NCBI GenBank assembly: GCA_900551225.1
Contig: URUZ01000235.1
Location: forward strand, 1-8,862
Origin: an uncultured Clostridium sp.
GTDB taxonomy: Bacteria > Bacillota > Clostridia > Lachnospirales > Lachnospiraceae
Direction: 5' to 3'
DNA length: 8,862 nucleotides
Shown: piece after piece, positions 6,991-8,862 of the stretch
How positions within the stretch are numbered: the first letter of the stretch is position 1
Layout of the letters: every line of letters begins with the position of its first letter
Made by a program: the position numbers and the translations under genes
The notes under the pieces: generated by a model
The model's database searches: none
What the model was told of the DNA's origin: nothing
What the model saw: the letters and a program-made list of their open reading frames with translations, nothing else

Positions 6991-7640
6991 GCTATGCTCC
7001 TCCCATCCTGCTCCACGAACTCCCGCATGGACCGCATGATGATCCAGACCGAGGTGGCGCCTGCGTCCTGATAGCCGATGGCGCGCTCCATCAGGGATTT
7101 TGCACGGCCGTAGTTGGCCTGGTACTGTTTGGTATTCTCCACGCCCTGGGCGGCAGCCGTCTCCGCTGCTTTAAGCATGGGCAGCAGCCCTTCCTGGTGC
7201 GTTTGTCCCATGGCTTCCACTGCGGGCTGCAGCGCGTCCACCATGGTCTTGTCCCCCAGCTTGGCCTTGCCTCTCTCCTGAATCACAGCCAGGCTCTTCT
7301 CCAGCATCCTATATAAATCTTCTGCCCCAAGCTCCGCAGCAGGCTCAGCGCCCTTGGCGCCTCCCGAATACAGGCTTCCAAAGATCACGCCCGAAGCACC
7401 TCCCATGCTCATCAGCATGGTCTTTCCGGCCAGCGCGAACATGGCATACGCGTTCTGGCAGGCTTCTGCGGCAGCCACCTTGTCCTTGGCCTTCTGCATT
7501 CCAAGGGCCATGCCGATGCCGTGGTCGCCATCTCCGATGGCGCTGTCCACTTCTGTTAGTAACGGCTTGCTTTCAATGATTTTGTCGGCTATGTAGATAA
7601 TCATGCCGCGGACATTTTCCTCATTTAATGTGGTAAGCAT
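6987..7640 (-). CDS. dhaL: Dihydroxyacetone-kinase-family subunit DhaL
   Basis: The nucleotide-binding subunit of a split DAK kinase, 217 residues and all-helical in known members. It holds ADP/ATP and two Mg ions and transfers phosphate to the ketose bound on DhaK. The metal-binding aspartates sit in EVDSAIGDGDHG at Asp32, Asp37 and Asp39, with the same spacing as Asp30/35/37 of E. coli DhaL. Other family marks are MLMSMGGASGVIFGSLY, GKAKLGDKTMVDAL, and ERAIGYQDAGATS near the C-terminus. The frame is open back to 7691, but the start at 7640 is preferred. It gives the normal N-terminus, avoids a 47-base overlap with dhaK, and has a GGAGG twelve bases upstream. The gap to dhaK is four bases and the TGA overlaps rpiB. 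In two-subunit systems phosphate usually comes from PTS via DhaM, which is not in the window; direct use of ATP is the alternative. Confidence 0.95.
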   Translation of the reverse strand: MLTTLNEENVRGMIIYIADKIIESKPLLTEVDSAIGDGDHGIGMALGMQKAKDKVAAAEACQNAYAMFALAGKTMLMSMGGASGVIFGSLYSGGAKGAEPAAELGAEDLYRMLEKSLAVIQERGKAKLGDKTMVDALQPAVEAMGQTHQEGLLPMLKAAETAAAQGVENTKQYQANYGRAKSLMERAIGYQDAGATSVWIIMRSMREFVEQDGRSIA

Positions 7641-7644
7641 ATGT

Positions 7645-8649
7645 TTATCGTTCCTCCCGTGAATAGTAGGGGCTATGACAGGGTGCGTCATAGTATTGTT
7701 TCAGTTCCTGGTCCAGTTTCATGATAGAGATGGAAAATCCGCCCATTTCCATGCAGGTGCAGTAGCTGTTGATATCCGCGTCGTACACCTTGACCCCGTC
7801 TGCGTCCAGCAGCTCTTTCAGCCTGCGGTAGACTATGCTCATCTCCATAATCGTGGTGGAGCCCAGGCCGTTGACCAGCACGCAGACCTCATCGCCGGCT
7901 TTCAGGGGCATATCCTCTGTGAGGTTCCGGTACATGACCTGGGTCAGCTCATCTGCGGAACACATTTTGGCGCGCTGGATGCCCGGCTCTCCGTGGATGC
8001 CCATGCCGTACTCGATCTCATCCTCCGCCAGCTGGAAGGTGGGCGCCTCAGAAGCAGGGATCTGTCCCGGGCTGGTGGCAACCCCAATGGTCCGCAGCAC
8101 GGTGCGGGACTTTTCTGCAATCCGCAGGACCTCCTCCAATGGAAGGCCCGCGTCGCAGGCCGCGCCGGCAATTTTAATCATGAACACATTCCCGGCAATC
8201 CCCCGGCGGTCCCCGATCCGGTCCGGCGGAGCGGAAGCACAGTCATCCCAGCTGCGTATATGGGCGGTTTTCATGCCCTCCTCCTGCAGCATCTCCTCCG
8301 CGATATCAAAGTTCATATTGTCGCCGGAATAGTTGCCATATAGAAAGAGAACGCCTTTGCCGGCATCCACTGCCCGGGCCACCTCCACGATGGTTCCCGG
8401 GTCCGGGGACGCGAACACATTTCCGCAGGCCGCTGCATCCGCCAGCCCCCGTCCGACAAAACCGGCGAACAGAGGATCGTGTCCGCTCCCACCGCCAATC
8501 ACCAGCGCAACTTTATCTGCCCGGTGTCCTTTATAAAGTACGCCGCTTACACCCGCTATCTTTTTATAATATCGGCTGTGGGCTGCCACAAATCCCTCCA
8601 TCATCTCAGATACAACGTCATCTGTTTGATTGACAATTTTTTTGGACAT
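7645..8649 (-). CDS. dhaK: Dihydroxyacetone-kinase-family subunit DhaK
   Basis: The ketose-binding subunit of the kinase, 334 residues. Active-site residues align with E. coli DhaK. His57 lies in GGGSGHDPLF (E. coli His56), Asp110 in YGNYSGDNMNF (Asp109), and His219 in GMGIHGEPG, the residue that forms the covalent hemiaminal with the substrate carbonyl (His218). C-terminal NSYCTCMEMGGFSISIMKLD and DAPCHSP complete the family pattern. The GHDPLFAGFVGRGLADAAA segment differs from the GHEPMHCGYIG of E. coli DhaK, so the ketose need not be dihydroxyacetone. Erythrulose is the favoured inference, given the two isomerases downstream. It is the first gene of the operon, with AGGAGG six bases before the ATG and a promoter about 65 bases upstream. 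The reading frame is intact. Confidence 0.95.
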   Translation of the reverse strand: MSKKIVNQTDDVVSEMMEGFVAAHSRYYKKIAGVSGVLYKGHRADKVALVIGGGSGHDPLFAGFVGRGLADAAACGNVFASPDPGTIVEVARAVDAGKGVLFLYGNYSGDNMNFDIAEEMLQEEGMKTAHIRSWDDCASAPPDRIGDRRGIAGNVFMIKIAGAACDAGLPLEEVLRIAEKSRTVLRTIGVATSPGQIPASEAPTFQLAEDEIEYGMGIHGEPGIQRAKMCSADELTQVMYRNLTEDMPLKAGDEVCVLVNGLGSTTIMEMSIVYRRLKELLDADGVKVYDADINSYCTCMEMGGFSISIMKLDQELKQYYDAPCHSPYYSREER

Positions 8650-8671
8650 GAAACTCCTCCTCTGTAATCGG

Positions 8672-8684
8672 TTTTTGTTCGTTT
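8672..8684 (-). promoter_or_regulatory. Candidate operator repeat, copy 1
   Basis: AAACGAACAAAAA on the minus strand, an exact 13-base match to a second copy 23 bases away. The CGAACA core recalls operators of DeoR-family sugar-phosphate repressors such as GlpR. It lies in the leader, about +25 to +37 from the predicted start, where a bound repressor could block transcription. The function is inferred. Confidence 0.5.
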
Positions 8685-8694
8685 TGTGTTCTAC

Positions 8695-8707
8695 TTTTTG
8701 TTCGTTT
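8695..8707 (-). promoter_or_regulatory. Candidate operator repeat, copy 2
   Basis: The second exact copy of AAACGAACAAAAA on the minus strand, beginning at the predicted transcription start. The 23-base period puts the two copies roughly two helical turns apart, as expected for a regulator contacting one DNA face. No regulator gene is visible in the window. Confidence 0.5.
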
Positions 8708-8714
8708 CACCTAC

Positions 8715-8743
8715 ATAGTAGCACAGAAGATATTAACGGTCAA
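8715..8743 (-). promoter_or_regulatory. Sigma-A-type promoter of the dhaK operon
   Basis: On the minus strand, TTGACC (8743-8738, five of six matches to TTGACA) is followed by exactly 17 bases and then TACTAT (8720-8715, five of six matches to TATAAT). A TG one base upstream of the -10 makes it an extended -10. The predicted start of transcription is near 8708, giving a leader of about 59 bases. This is the only strong promoter pattern I found on the operon strand. Confidence 0.8.
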
Positions 8744-8837
8744 TATTTTATTCTTGCTATATGTCAAAATTGTATGAATCAACAAATATATGAAACATAT
8801 TTTGTGCATATTACCCATTACTAGCGACTCGAAACAA

Positions 8838-8853
8838 AATATCGAACATTTTT
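8838..8853. promoter_or_regulatory. Upstream inverted TGTTCG site
   Basis: On the minus strand this reads AAAAATGTTCGATATT. The ATGTTCGATA part resembles one half of the E. coli GlpR operator (ATGTTCGATAACGAACAT), with the second half degenerate. It shares the CGAACA hexamer of the two leader repeats in the opposite orientation, about 140-170 bases away. It may be a distal operator, or belong to the gene beyond the window edge. Confidence 0.35.
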
Positions 8854-8862
8854 CTTGCGTTT

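Larger units (their letters stand above)
8650..8862. other. AT-rich upstream regulatory region
   Basis: A non-coding stretch markedly richer in A and T than the genes. It holds the dhaK ribosome site, an A-rich leader of roughly 55-60 bases without evident hairpins, one good promoter, and repeated TGTTCG/CGAACA motifs. I see no convincing gene in it on either strand. The gene upstream of the operon, which might encode the regulator, lies beyond 8862. Confidence 0.7.

Noticed and set aside
8699..8711. Possible CcpA catabolite-repression (cre) site around TGAAACGAACA
   Set aside because: The CG is one base out of register with the TGWAANCGNTNWCA consensus and the right half does not match; the exact duplication of the motif fits a repeat operator better.
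8762..8767. Perfect TTGACA on the minus strand upstream of dhaK
   Set aside because: No reasonable -10 lies 16-18 bases downstream; the TTGACC/TACTAT pair with 17-base spacing and an extended -10 is much better.
8788..8800. Small inverted repeat (ATATG-TTT-CATAT)
   Set aside because: Only five A/T-rich pairs; expected by chance in sequence of this composition.
8630..8824. 64-codon open frame on the plus strand over the promoter region
   Set aside because: It overlaps the dhaK start, the leader repeats and the promoter, sits in AT-rich non-coding sequence, and its product has no recognisable features.

Overview
The window holds ten genes, all on the minus strand and packed into what looks like one operon read from about 8708 down to the left edge. 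A 213-base AT-rich leader/promoter region (8650-8862) precedes it. GC content is moderate (a little over half, by eye), every start examined has a purine-rich Shine-Dalgarno or is overlapped by the gene before it, and the solute-binding protein is a lipoprotein with a short 'LGAC-GG' lipobox. Together these suggest a Firmicute of the class Clostridia, plausibly a gut Lachnospiraceae. This is inference from style and protein look; there is no rRNA or other marker.

Layout in transcription order: (1) promoter with a near-consensus -35/extended -10 and TGTTCG repeats; (2) dhaK and dhaL, the two subunits of a dihydroxyacetone-kinase-family kinase; (3) an RpiB/LacAB-family sugar-phosphate isomerase; (4) a divergent triose-phosphate-isomerase (TIM) family protein; (5) a complete branched-chain-amino-acid-type (HAAT) ABC importer: lipoprotein binding protein, two permeases (LivH, LivM) and two ATPases (LivG, LivF); (6) a YdhF-like aldo/keto reductase. 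Spacing is minimal: 4-nt ATGA overlaps at dhaL/rpiB, livM/livG and livF/AKR, an 8-nt overlap at livG/livF, and short gaps elsewhere. The largest gap, about 80 nt between the binding protein and livH, carries a perfect 10-bp hairpin.

The main idea is that the enzymes make sense together. A DAK-family kinase, a TIM-like isomerase and an RpiB-like isomerase are the three activities used for tetrulose catabolism in the erythritol/erythrulose pathways of Brucella (EryH, EryI) and Mycobacterium smegmatis (erythrulose kinases, LerI, DerI). There, L-erythrulose 1-phosphate is converted to D-erythrulose 4-phosphate and then to D-erythrose 4-phosphate. Both isomerases here depart from the canonical TIM and RpiB at substrate- or phosphate-contacting positions. 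I therefore infer a C4-sugar (erythrulose or related polyol) or similar short-ketose utilisation operon. Its unusual part is the importer: a HAAT-type transporter, normally associated with amino acids, whose binding protein appears by eye to lack the acidic residue that contacts the amino group in LivJ. The aldo/keto reductase could interconvert the imported polyol, aldose or ketose. No transcriptional regulator and no DhaM (PTS phosphoryl donor for DhaL) lies in the window, so the regulator and the kinase's phosphoryl donor are open questions.
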